Shown here piece by piece: positions 25,777 through 34,400 of a stretch of 64,000 nucleotides of DNA (positions are counted from its first letter, which is position 1; each line of letters starts with the position of its first letter). The notes below the pieces were generated by a model that saw nothing but the letters and a program-made list of their open reading frames with translations, was not told the DNA's origin and did no database searches. Origin of the DNA: Gillisia mitskevichiae (lineage in GTDB: Bacteria; Bacteroidota; Bacteroidia; Flavobacteriales; Flavobacteriaceae); assembly GCF_003634585.1 (NCBI RefSeq), contig NZ_RBLG01000005.1, positions 62,001-126,000 of the forward strand, in the 5' to 3' direction. Both the position numbers and the translations under genes were made by a program.

Positions 25777-26336
25777 ATAGTGAATCTCTTTTAAAGGAAA
25801 TTGAAAAAGCGAAAAAAGGAGACCAAGCTGCCTATAAATTTTTATTAGACACCTTTTGGCTGGAAGTTTTTAGCTTTCAATTAAAAAGAACTAGAAACGA
25901 AGCAGATGCCGAGGATATTACTATTCAAACATTCTCTAAGGCGTTTGATAAATTAAATAGTTTTAATGACAATTTTGTTTTTAAAACTTGGCTTATTACC
26001 ATTTCCAAGAATATACATATAGACCTTTTAAGAAAAAAGAAAGCCTCTATTAGGGCAAATACTTCAGATTCTGGCATGGAATACGTTCATGATATCATGG
26101 ACGAAACTCCTTCTATGGAGGATATTTTAATAAATGAACAACATCTGGCTCAATTATTAAGTGATATTAAAATGCTAAAACCTCCTTATCAAGAAGTTAT
26201 TAATCTTAGGTATTTTCAGGAAAAATCTTATAAAGAGATCGCATCTCACCTTGATGAACCAATGAGTAATATAAAAGTAAAACTTTTAAGAGCTAAAAAA
26301 TTACTCGCTCAAATAATAGAATCTCGTAAAGCTTAA
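25767..26336 (+). CDS. ECF-type RNA polymerase sigma factor
   Basis: The 189-residue protein has a sigma-2 region (about 25-90, with LKRTRNEADAEDITIQTFSK and FKTWLITISKNIHIDLLR) and a sigma-4 region (about 125-185, with PPYQEVINLRYFQEKSYKEIA). It directs RNA polymerase to alternative promoters. No in-frame ATG occurs near the N-terminus, so the TTG at 25767 is the likely start, inside the end of the glycosyltransferase gene. No anti-sigma gene follows; the next gene is lipA with its own promoter. Its regulator must lie elsewhere or its activity is set by expression. Confidence 0.88.
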   Translation: MEVNSESLLKEIEKAKKGDQAAYKFLLDTFWLEVFSFQLKRTRNEADAEDITIQTFSKAFDKLNSFNDNFVFKTWLITISKNIHIDLLRKKKASIRANTSDSGMEYVHDIMDETPSMEDILINEQHLAQLLSDIKMLKPPYQEVINLRYFQEKSYKEIASHLDEPMSNIKVKLLRAKKLLAQIIESRKA

Positions 26337-26387
26337 TTCTCCCTTTAAGACTATCCTAATCTAGTTACCCAATTCATCATATTATTG

Positions 26388-26395
26388 TATCTTTG
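26388..26395 (+). promoter_or_regulatory. -7 promoter box of lipA-gap
   Basis: TATCTTTG matches TAnnTTTG exactly, 17 nt before the lipA ATG. Confidence 0.62.
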
Positions 26396-26412
26396 GGCCT
26401 TAGATTTTTGAT

Positions 26413-27285
26413 ATGATAACAGAAACTTTAGCTACCCCAAAACGCACTCCGAAGCCAAAATGGTTACGCGTTAAACTTCCAACTGGAAAAAAATATACAG
26501 AACTTAGAGGACTTGTAGACAAGTACGACCTGCATACTATATGTACTTCTGGAAGTTGCCCTAATATGGGAGAATGTTGGAGTGAAGGAACAGCTACGTT
26601 CATGATCTTAGGGAATGTATGCACAAGATCCTGTGGTTTTTGTGGAGTAAAAACTGGAAGACCAGATACTATAGACTGGGACGAACCAGAGAAAGTGGCT
26701 CGATCTATTAAGCTAATGAAAATTAAGCATGCTGTAATTACAAGCGTAGATAGAGACGATATAAAAGATATGGGTTCTATTGTTTGGGCAGAAACTGTTA
26801 AGGCAATACGAAGAATGAATCCAGATACAACTTTGGAAACCCTTATTCCAGATTTTCAAGGAAATGAAAGAAATATAGATAGAATTATTGCAGTAAAACC
26901 TGAAGTGGTTTCACATAATATGGAAACTGTAAAAAGACTCTCAAGAGAAGTTAGAATTCAGGCAAAATACGAGCGCAGTTTACAGGTTCTAAAATATTTG
27001 AAAGATCAAGGTATTGCTAGAACTAAATCTGGAATTATGTTAGGTTTAGGAGAGCAAGAAGATGAAGTTATTCAAACCTTAAAAGATCTTAGAAGTGTTA
27101 ATTTAGATATTGTAACTATAGGACAATACTTGCAACCTAGCAAAAAACACTTACCTGTTAAGCAATTTATCACACCAGATCAATTTAAAAAATACGAGAC
27201 CATAGGATTGGAATTAGGGTTCCGCCATGTTGAAAGTGGCGCTTTAGTAAGATCTTCTTATAAAGCCCAAAAACATTTAACCTAA
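26413..27285 (+). CDS. lipA: Lipoyl synthase
   Basis: The 290-residue radical SAM enzyme inserts two sulfurs into an octanoyl chain bound to lipoyl-dependent enzymes. Both Fe-S clusters are visible. The auxiliary cluster is C-x4-C-x5-C in [12 protein letters not shown], and the SAM cluster is C-x3-C-x2-C in [10 protein letters not shown]-terminal [12 protein letters not shown] carries the family's RSSY motif, which ligates the auxiliary cluster. Length is normal. It is followed by gap after 18 nt. No lipB is present in the window. Confidence 0.97.
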   Translation: MITETLATPKRTPKPKWLRVKLPTGKKYTELRGLVDKYDLHTICTSGSCPNMGECWSEGTATFMILGNVCTRSCGFCGVKTGRPDTIDWDEPEKVARSIKLMKIKHAVITSVDRDDIKDMGSIVWAETVKAIRRMNPDTTLETLIPDFQGNERNIDRIIAVKPEVVSHNMETVKRLSREVRIQAKYERSLQVLKYLKDQGIARTKSGIMLGLGEQEDEVIQTLKDLRSVNLDIVTIGQYLQPSKKHLPVKQFITPDQFKKYETIGLELGFRHVESGALVRSSYKAQKHLT

Positions 27286-27303
27286 TAGGATTCCATTTAA
27301 AAA

Positions 27304-28311
27304 ATGTCACAAAAAATAAAAATTGGAATAAATGGTTTTGGCCGTATTGGCAGAAATTTGTTTAGAATTTTATTGAATCATCCGCAAATAGAAGTTGTCG
27401 CTATCAACGACATTGCTGAGGCACAAACCTTGGTTCATCTTCTTAAGTATGATAGTATTCATGGGCGTTTTCCTGAAGTTATATCTCATAAAGATTCCAA
27501 TCTCCTAATTGACGATAAGTTAATTCCAATTTTACATAAGCAGCATCCAAAGGATATTAACTGGAGCGACTATAATGTAAATATTGTAATTGAGGCTTCG
27601 GGTAAATTTAAAAATCAGGAGGATTTACAATTCCATTTACAAAAAGGTGTAGAAAAAGTGATTCTTTCGGTCCCGCCAGATGATGATACTATTAAAATGG
27701 TAGTATTGGGAGTAAATGAGCATATTTTGGATGGAACCGAGAAAATTATTTCCAATGCATCCTGTACAACAAATAACGCTGCACCAATGTTCGACGTGAT
27801 TCGGAAGAATTTTGGTATAGAACAAGCATATATTTCAACCATCCATTCCTATACTTCAGATCAGAATTTACATGATAAACCACATCGTGATCTAAGAAGA
27901 GCTAGAGCTGCTACCCAGTCTATTATACCTACAACAACAGGAGCCGCTAAAGCACTAACAAAGATCTTTCCTGAATATAAAGAAGTAATAGGTGGATGTG
28001 GGATAAGAGTACCAGTCCCAAATGGGTCTCTAACAGATATGACCATCAATATTTCAACAAATACAACAATAGAGGAAATAAATTCGGTTTTTAAAAATGC
28101 TTCGGAAACCTATTTAAAAGGTATACTTAGTTATACGGAAGAGCCTATTGTTTCAATTGATATCATTGGAGATACTCATTCATGTATTTTCGATGCAGGA
28201 ATGACCTCTGTTATTGGAGGAGGATTAATTAAATTAATTGGTTGGTATGATAATGAAATTGGATACTCAAGTCGCTTGAAAGATTTAATTTTATTCGTCG
28301 ATAAGAATTAA
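27304..28311 (+). CDS. gap: Glyceraldehyde-3-phosphate dehydrogenase
   Basis: The 335-residue enzyme oxidises glyceraldehyde 3-phosphate to 1,3-bisphosphoglycerate with NAD. The Rossmann motif is INGFGRIGRNLFR. Asp36 (AINDIAE) points to NAD rather than NADP. The catalytic cysteine is Cys154 in SNASCTTNN and the partner histidine lies in STIHSYTSDQ. The usual second cysteine (CTTNC) is replaced by Asn158. The window lacks pgk, so it is not a glycolytic operon copy and may be one of two paralogs. It follows lipA closely and precedes a histidine kinase gene. Confidence 0.94.
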   Translation: MSQKIKIGINGFGRIGRNLFRILLNHPQIEVVAINDIAEAQTLVHLLKYDSIHGRFPEVISHKDSNLLIDDKLIPILHKQHPKDINWSDYNVNIVIEASGKFKNQEDLQFHLQKGVEKVILSVPPDDDTIKMVVLGVNEHILDGTEKIISNASCTTNNAAPMFDVIRKNFGIEQAYISTIHSYTSDQNLHDKPHRDLRRARAATQSIIPTTTGAAKALTKIFPEYKEVIGGCGIRVPVPNGSLTDMTINISTNTTIEEINSVFKNASETYLKGILSYTEEPIVSIDIIGDTHSCIFDAGMTSVIGGGLIKLIGWYDNEIGYSSRLKDLILFVDKN

Positions 28312-28348
28312 CTATATTTAACAATATTAAGCACCAGCCTTTGCCCCA

Positions 28349-30586
28349 ATGAGGAACATATTATTTTCTGCTTTTGTTTTATTTAATATTTACACAGCCC
28401 AGGCTTTTCAAGAAAAAGGGGTTGCTGAACCGTCTGATATAGATAAACAGCTAAGACAATTACTTAGCAATGCTGAAATCTCTATAAATGTATTAAATTT
28501 TGAGAAAGCTCACGAACAACTTGATGTTGCATTAAATCTTGCAAAACAAATTGGAAATCAAAAATATATTGCCCTTTCCAGCAGTATACTCTCACAATTA
28601 TATTATATACGCCACGATTATCCCAAAGCGATCACCGAAATGGAGCGTGCCATTGCTATACAAAGAGAATTAGACGATCAACCAGGGCTAGCATATAGTT
28701 ATCTCACTTATGCCAAACTTTTTCATTCAGCTGAATCTCCAGAGCGGGCAATTAAATATTTAAATCTGGCTCAGGATTACTATGAAAAACAAAATGATAC
28801 TGAACTTTTAGGGATTGTGAGCCTAAATAGAGCAATGATTACTATGGGAATAAGTAATTCCGAAGAAAATATTAATCGCGCACTAACATATTTAAATAAG
28901 TCTCAAGAATATTTGAAAGACACTGATAATAAATATGAATTATCTAGACTATATTATTATTTGGCCAGAGCTTATCTATCATTAAATCGTACAAACGAGG
29001 CAGAAACCGAGGCTCTAAACGCTATTAAAATCTCTTATCAATACTCTCTTGGAGGTATGATTATGTATTCTAACAGGCTCCTAAGCCAAATTAAGGAAGC
29101 TCAAAAAGAATATAGTAAATCCCTTGATTATTTAAAAATAAGCAATCGGGTTAGAGATTCCATATTTAATATGAGTAAGGAAGCTTTAGCCGTAGAAGCA
29201 AACACTAGATATGGCGTGGATGCCATGCGAAATAACCTCCAAGATCTTACAGAAAGAAATGCTGCTCAAGAACGTTCCCTAAAAGTTAACAAGCTTACCA
29301 CCATCTTAAGCGTTGCTCTTATCACGATATTATCCTTGCTAACTCTTTCATTATATAAGAACAATAATCTTCGAGCAAGAGCAAATGACTTATTACAAAA
29401 GAAGAATGATGAGTTAACCCTAGCTAAAGAAAATGCCGAAAAGGCATCACTTGCAAAAGCGCAATTCTTATCTACTATAACTCATGAATTAAGGACACCG
29501 CTTTATGCTGTAACAGGTTTAACCCATTTATTATTAGAAGAAAGTCCAACAGATAATCAAAAGGAGCATTTAAATTCTTTAAAATTTTCAGGAGAATATT
29601 TATTATCACTAATAAATAACATTCTGGACCTTAACAAACTTGAAGCGAAAAAAGTAGAAGTATTAGATACTTCATTCGACCTTGAAAAAAGAATTTCTGA
29701 TGTGTTAGTTGCACTTAAAAATTCTGCCGATGATAAGAAAACTAAACTTCACTATTATTTTGATCCTGATATTCCTAAAAAACTAAAAGGAGATCCATTA
29801 AAAATCTCTCAAATCCTTATAAATCTAGTTGGAAACTCTATAAAATTCACAGAAGAAGGTGACATTTGGATTAATGTGAAAAGAGTGAATCAGGTTGGTC
29901 AATCTGTATTCCTGCATTTTGAAATAAAGGATACAGGAGAAGGAATAACCAAGGAAAAACAATCCTCCATTTTCGAGAATTTCACACAAGGTTCAATTCA
30001 AATAAACAGAAAATTTGGAGGAACTGGATTAGGCTTGTCTATTGTAAAAAACTTACTAAACTTAATGAACAGTGAGATCTATTTAGATAGTGAATTTGGA
30101 AAAGGGTCTACCTTTAGCTTCGACTTAAAATTTGAAGCATTCGAGCAAGCGGAAGGTGTAGCTGTGTCTAAATTATCCAAAATTGCTCCTCTGACTAATG
30201 ATATAATGCACAATAAGAAGATCTTGATCGTAGAGGATAATAAGATCAACCAAATGATCACTCGAAAGATCTTAGAAAAGCATAAAGTAATATGCGATGT
30301 GGCAGATAATGGAACCATCGCAGTAGAGAAAGCATCCAACAATTATTTTGACCTTATTCTTATGGACATCCATATGCCAGGAATTAGTGGAATTGAAGCC
30401 ACAATTTTAATTCGTGAATTCGATGAAAAAATTCCGATCGTTGCCTTAACCGCGGTGACCTTGGATGAAAATTTAGATGAATTTTATTTAAACGGATTTA
30501 CCGATATCATCCCGAAACCATACAAAACAGAAGAGTTCTTTAATAAGATCAACTTCCACTTGTCCAAAAGAAGCGTTACAGTATAA
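28349..30586 (+). CDS. TPR-containing hybrid sensor histidine kinase/response regulator
   Basis: The 745-residue protein has a signal peptide, an N-terminal region of about six TPR-like repeats (about 30-270) probably in the periplasm, and one membrane helix (about 318-338). After a short coiled coil come a HisKA domain with phospho-acceptor His379 (ITHELRTPL), a HATPase_c domain (GTGLGLSIVKNL) and a receiver domain with Asp673 (LILMDIHMPG). No DNA-binding domain follows, so output must pass to another protein or end in the receiver. The signal sensed is unknown. It is 37 nt downstream of gap. Confidence 0.92.
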   Translation: MRNILFSAFVLFNIYTAQAFQEKGVAEPSDIDKQLRQLLSNAEISINVLNFEKAHEQLDVALNLAKQIGNQKYIALSSSILSQLYYIRHDYPKAITEMERAIAIQRELDDQPGLAYSYLTYAKLFHSAESPERAIKYLNLAQDYYEKQNDTELLGIVSLNRAMITMGISNSEENINRALTYLNKSQEYLKDTDNKYELSRLYYYLARAYLSLNRTNEAETEALNAIKISYQYSLGGMIMYSNRLLSQIKEAQKEYSKSLDYLKISNRVRDSIFNMSKEALAVEANTRYGVDAMRNNLQDLTERNAAQERSLKVNKLTTILSVALITILSLLTLSLYKNNNLRARANDLLQKKNDELTLAKENAEKASLAKAQFLSTITHELRTPLYAVTGLTHLLLEESPTDNQKEHLNSLKFSGEYLLSLINNILDLNKLEAKKVEVLDTSFDLEKRISDVLVALKNSADDKKTKLHYYFDPDIPKKLKGDPLKISQILINLVGNSIKFTEEGDIWINVKRVNQVGQSVFLHFEIKDTGEGITKEKQSSIFENFTQGSIQINRKFGGTGLGLSIVKNLLNLMNSEIYLDSEFGKGSTFSFDLKFEAFEQAEGVAVSKLSKIAPLTNDIMHNKKILIVEDNKINQMITRKILEKHKVICDVADNGTIAVEKASNNYFDLILMDIHMPGISGIEATILIREFDEKIPIVALTAVTLDENLDEFYLNGFTDIIPKPYKTEEFFNKINFHLSKRSVTV

Positions 30587-30662
30587 CTTTTGGCATGCCC
30601 TTTGAAGTTATCGCTTTAGTAGAAGTATATAAAAGATATATAGTTTGAATTAGCCAAATAGA

Positions 30663-30693
30663 AAAAATGAGATGCATCGTGCATCTCATTTTT
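30663..30693. terminator. Bidirectional terminator between the histidine kinase gene and lpxK
   Basis: AAAAATGAGATGCA (30663-30676) and TGCATCTCATTTTT (30680-30693) pair perfectly over 14 bp around a 3-nt loop. The hairpin includes the lpxK stop codon. Confidence 0.85.
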
Positions 30694-31696
30694 CATTTAA
30701 AACAAAATTTGAAATTCGTTTATTGAATTCTTCAGTATCCCTAACAAACTTCATTTTAATTGGTAGATAGAATAATTTTTCTAATTCTACCTCGCCCTTT
30801 AATCTCATAAAATCCTTTTCTGTAGTAATAACCAGCTTGGATTGTGCTATCTTCTTTATTTCTACTGAAGTAAAATTATGATGATCGGGAAAATTTAAAT
30901 GCTGAAACGAAATACCAGAGTCCTTTAAATATTCCAATAAAGAAACCGGGTTTGCAATTCCCGTTACTAAGCTTATTTCCTTACCAACAAGTTCCTGAAG
31001 ACTAATTTTTTTAAGGCCATTAAAAACATGGTCATTATAACTTATATAACTAAAAAATAATTGCTGATAATTTCTAAGATTTAAAGTACTTCTAATATTT
31101 TCTTGCTCTATTACATTAAGGTTCTTTGGGCATTTGGTAACCACAATTATTTTCGCTCTTCCAGCTCCAGAAATAGGCTCTCTTAAATTACCGGCAGGCA
31201 ACATAAAATCATTTTTATAAAGATCATTATAGCGTGTTAGCAAAATATTTAATCCTGCTTTAACTTTCCTATGTTGAAATGCATCATCTAACAATATAAG
31301 ATCTGGATGATGTTCATTTTCCAATTTAGCTATGCCTATTCTCCTATTCTCATCTACTGCAACTATTGCGCTCTTAAACTTATTTTTAAATTGTAGAGGT
31401 TCATCTCCAACATTTGCGGCCTTTTCTTCAATTGTAACCAATCTATAACCTTGAGTTTTTCTACCATAGCCTCTACTTAATGTTGCCACCTTATTATTTG
31501 GAAGTAAAAATTCTAGTAGAAATTCTATCATTGGTGTTTTCCCTGTACCTCCAACACTAAGATTACCCACGCAAATCACTGGAAAAGAATAAGCTGTAGA
31601 TTTAATAATCCGCATATCATATAGCAAATTTCTAATCGTTATAATTAGACCATAAAGCAAGGCGAAGGGAAAAAGGAATTTTCTTAGGATACTCAT
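30686..31696 (-). CDS. lpxK: Tetraacyldisaccharide 4'-kinase
   Basis: The 336-residue inner-membrane-associated kinase phosphorylates the lipid A precursor at the 4' position. An N-terminal hydrophobic helix anchors it. The P-loop is GNLSVGGTGKTP (about residues 42-53), and the catalytic segment DDAFQHRKVKAGLNI matches the family's DDGxQH motif. Length fits. It is divergent from the Nif3-family gene with only 45 nt between starts. A near-match -7 box (TACTTTCG on the minus strand, 31702-31709) is present. Confidence 0.95.
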   Translation of the reverse strand: MSILRKFLFPFALLYGLIITIRNLLYDMRIIKSTAYSFPVICVGNLSVGGTGKTPMIEFLLEFLLPNNKVATLSRGYGRKTQGYRLVTIEEKAANVGDEPLQFKNKFKSAIVAVDENRRIGIAKLENEHHPDLILLDDAFQHRKVKAGLNILLTRYNDLYKNDFMLPAGNLREPISGAGRAKIIVVTKCPKNLNVIEQENIRSTLNLRNYQQLFFSYISYNDHVFNGLKKISLQELVGKEISLVTGIANPVSLLEYLKDSGISFQHLNFPDHHNFTSVEIKKIAQSKLVITTEKDFMRLKGEVELEKLFYLPIKMKFVRDTEEFNKRISNFVLNEK

Positions 31697-31716
31697 CTTA
31701 GCGAAAGTATAATATT

Positions 31717-31724
31717 TATATTTG
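31717..31724 (+). promoter_or_regulatory. -7 promoter box of the Nif3-family gene
   Basis: TATATTTG matches TAnnTTTG exactly, 17 nt before the ATG at 31742, in a 45-nt divergent gap. Confidence 0.6.
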
Positions 31725-31741
31725 AATTAAAATAGTAGAAC

Positions 31742-32836
31742 ATGATTATTGCAGATGTTATAAAACACTTAGAAGATTTTGCTCCAATTGCCACTGCAGA
31801 GGATTTCGATAATGTTGGATTATTGGTTGGGAATGCTACAACAGCTTTAAAAGGTGTATTAGTAACTCATGATACTTTAGAAGAAGTTGTAGAAGAAGCA
31901 ATATCCAAAAACTGCAATTTAATAGTTAGCTTTCATCCCATTATTTTTTCTGGTCTTAAAAAGCTGAATGGCAAAAACTATGTAGAACGAGCCGTAATTA
32001 AAGCTATTAAAAATGACATTGCTATTTACGCTATTCATACCGCTCTAGATAATCACAATCTAGGAGTAAATAAAATTATGTGCGATAAGCTTGGACTTGA
32101 AGACACGAAAATATTGATTCCAAAAAAGGGAGTTCTTAAAAGACTTACTACTTATATACCTAAGGAACAAGCAGATGAATTAAGAAAAAAATTGTTCGAA
32201 GCAGGCGCGGGAGCTATTGGAAATTACGATGAATGTAGCTTTAGTATTCCAGGCACCGGAAGCTATAAACCTAATTTAAATTCTAATCCTACCATCGGGA
32301 AAAAGGGTGAAATTCATTATGAAGAAGAAATTCAGATTGGGGTAATATTTCCAAAACATTTGGAAAGCAAGATCTTAAAAGCACTTTTCAAAAACCACCC
32401 TTATGAAGAGGTGGCTTATGAGGTGATCACTTTAGACAACTCACATCAACAAATGGGATCGGGAATGATTGGGGAGCTTCCTGAAGCGATGAATGAGGTT
32501 GAATTTCTATCTCTCGTAAAGAAAACATTTAAAGCAGATGGAATTAGACACTCCCAATTATTAGATAAAAAAGTAAAGAAAGTAGCCGTGTTAGGTGGAA
32601 GCGGAAGTTTTGCTATTGATGCTGCAAAAAGTGCGGGCGCAGACTTCTATATAACTGCAGATCTTAAGTATCACGATTACTATAAACCTGAACAAAAACT
32701 GGTAGTTGCAGACATTGGTCACTATGAAAGTGAACGATACACAAAAAACCTATTACATGTGTATCTTAGTAAAAAAATTAGTAATTTTGCAATTATTTTA
32801 GCGAATACAAAAACGAATCCTATCAAGTATTATTAA
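31742..32836 (+). CDS. Nif3-like dinuclear metal centre protein
   Basis: The 364-residue protein belongs to the Nif3/YqfO/GTP cyclohydrolase I type 2 family. Metal-binding stretches are FDNVGLLVG near the start, NLIVSFHPIIFSGLKK, AIHTALDNHNLGVN, and near the C-terminus DIGHYESERY. The central inserted domain (about 125-230) makes it the long form, with a PII-like insert. These proteins form hexameric rings with two metal ions per subunit. The biochemical role is not settled. It precedes the next gene by 2 nt in an operon. Confidence 0.92.
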   Translation: MIIADVIKHLEDFAPIATAEDFDNVGLLVGNATTALKGVLVTHDTLEEVVEEAISKNCNLIVSFHPIIFSGLKKLNGKNYVERAVIKAIKNDIAIYAIHTALDNHNLGVNKIMCDKLGLEDTKILIPKKGVLKRLTTYIPKEQADELRKKLFEAGAGAIGNYDECSFSIPGTGSYKPNLNSNPTIGKKGEIHYEEEIQIGVIFPKHLESKILKALFKNHPYEEVAYEVITLDNSHQQMGSGMIGELPEAMNEVEFLSLVKKTFKADGIRHSQLLDKKVKKVAVLGGSGSFAIDAAKSAGADFYITADLKYHDYYKPEQKLVVADIGHYESERYTKNLLHVYLSKKISNFAIILANTKTNPIKYY

Positions 32837-32838
32837 AT

Positions 32839-33618
32839 ATGGCAAAGAAAACCGAGGTTACTGTAGAAGAGAAGTTAAGAGCATTGTACGATCTTCAGTT
32901 AATTGACTCTAGAATAGATGAAATTAGAAATGTACGAGGTGAACTTCCTTTAGAGGTAGAAGATTTAGAAGATGAAGTAGCCGGATTAAATACACGTATA
33001 CAAAAGCATGATACAGATCTAGAAGTTATTGATAACGATATCAAAACCAAAAAGATCCTTATTGAAGACGCTAAGGCATCTATCAAAAAATATGCTGAAC
33101 AACAGAAAAACGTTCGTAATAACCGTGAATTCAATGCACTTAGTAAGGAAGTAGAATTTCAAGAACTTGAAATAGAACTTGCAGAAAAGCACATTAAGGA
33201 ATATAGAGCTTCTATCGAGCAGAAAAAAGAAGTTATTGGACAAACCAAAGAGAAATTGGAAGATCGCCAAAAACACTTAGTGCACAAAAAAGGAGAATTA
33301 GATGAAATTTTAGCTGAAACTCAGAAAGAGGAAGATATGCTAACTAAAAAATCTAATGATTTCGAAACTCAAATTGAAGAAAGACTAATCACAGCTTACA
33401 AGAGAATTAGAAATAATGTAAAAAATGGTCTGGCTGTAGTCCCTGTAGAAAGAGGAGCTTCTGGTGGATCTTATTTTACTATTCCTCCTCAAGTTATTGT
33501 TGAGATAGCAAGTAGAAGAAAGATCATCACAGATGAGCATAGTGGAAGAATCTTGGTGGATGAAGAATTAGCTAAGGAAGAACAAGAAAAAATGGAAAAA
33601 ATGTTCTCTAAGTTCTAA
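32839..33618 (+). CDS. Coiled-coil protein of the CdsZ/zinc-ribbon family, zinc ligands lost
   Basis: The 259-residue protein is a long antiparallel coiled coil (about 10-185) followed by a compact C-terminal module. The module, GLAVVPVERGASGGSYFTIPP and KIITDEHSGRILVD (landmarks), aligns with the zinc ribbon of the CdsZ/DR0291-type family, where CGGC and CxxCGR bind zinc. Here all four ligand positions are replaced: Ser208, Ser211, Asp232 and Ser235. The fold may persist without metal. It sits 2 nt after the Nif3-family gene, a pairing I remember as conserved in other bacteria. The function is unknown. Confidence 0.88.
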   Translation: MAKKTEVTVEEKLRALYDLQLIDSRIDEIRNVRGELPLEVEDLEDEVAGLNTRIQKHDTDLEVIDNDIKTKKILIEDAKASIKKYAEQQKNVRNNREFNALSKEVEFQELEIELAEKHIKEYRASIEQKKEVIGQTKEKLEDRQKHLVHKKGELDEILAETQKEEDMLTKKSNDFETQIEERLITAYKRIRNNVKNGLAVVPVERGASGGSYFTIPPQVIVEIASRRKIITDEHSGRILVDEELAKEEQEKMEKMFSKF

Positions 33619-33640
33619 GACAGCATTTTCTAAATACTTT

Positions 33641-33688
33641 AAGGGTTTAAAATAATTGCAAACAAGCGATTATTTTAAACCCTTTTTT
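33641..33688 (+). terminator. Rho-independent terminator after the zinc-ribbon-like gene
   Basis: The 16-bp stem AAGGGTTTAAAATAAT (33641-33656) / ATTATTTTAAACCCTT (33669-33684) is followed by a run of T residues. Confidence 0.85.
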
Positions 33689-33772
33689 TATGACATAAAT
33701 TGATTAACACCAATTTCACACAAACTCCTGTTTAATTAAATAACTTTATTAATATTATAAATGCCAAAACCT

Positions 33773-34399
33773 ATGAAAGCACGCATTATTATATTATTAG
33801 TAATTACTGCATTATTTGCTTCCTGTAAAGATTCTAATAACGAATCTGTTTCCGAAGAAAAAATAAATTCTGAAACTAGTACAGAGAGAAATGAGAATGT
33901 AATTGATTATTCAAATTCTGAAGGAATCCCAAATGATTCAGATATTTTAAATTCTAAAAACAACACTCCTGCTTCCAACAAAACCACAAAGGATGAAAAA
34001 TCCTCTACGGGTAATCTAAATTCTGATTTGACAGGTAATTATATAAAAATTGGGGAAGAGATTGATAATTCATGCACCTGTTATTGTGTTAATATAACAT
34101 ATACCGCAAATTCAGAAATGTGCCTCACCCCTTCCAAAGTTTATATTAATACTAGAATGGTTAAATCCACTAACGGGACCATAAATATTTTTTTAGTAAA
34201 TCCTTCTTCTAAAAATACAGATGGTAAAAATATTCCATGGTCAAAATTTGATAAGAACACCCCAATAGCAAAAATTATCTCTAAGGAAAATGGAGAAATA
34301 GAATTAGACTGGTTAGGATTCACTATAAATGGAGACTTAGCCTTAGATTATGCCATTCTTGGCAAAAAAACCCTTGAAGGAAATTATAAAAAGAAATAA
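33773..34399 (+). CDS. Lipoprotein of unknown function with a Cys cluster
   Basis: With the ATG at 33773 the protein has 208 residues and a clean lipoprotein signal (LVITALFASCKDS). An ATG at 33761 would add four residues. After a Ser/Asn-rich linker (about 20-85), a folded region begins with a dense cysteine cluster at Cys101, Cys103, Cys105 and Cys117 (SCTCYCVNITY, SEMCLTP). I do not recognise the family. The msrA lipoprotein gene starts one base after its stop, so the two are co-transcribed and probably act together in the periplasm. Confidence 0.78.
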   Translation: MKARIIILLVITALFASCKDSNNESVSEEKINSETSTERNENVIDYSNSEGIPNDSDILNSKNNTPASNKTTKDEKSSTGNLNSDLTGNYIKIGEEIDNSCTCYCVNITYTANSEMCLTPSKVYINTRMVKSTNGTINIFLVNPSSKNTDGKNIPWSKFDKNTPIAKIISKENGEIELDWLGFTINGDLALDYAILGKKTLEGNYKKK

Positions 34400-34400
34400 T

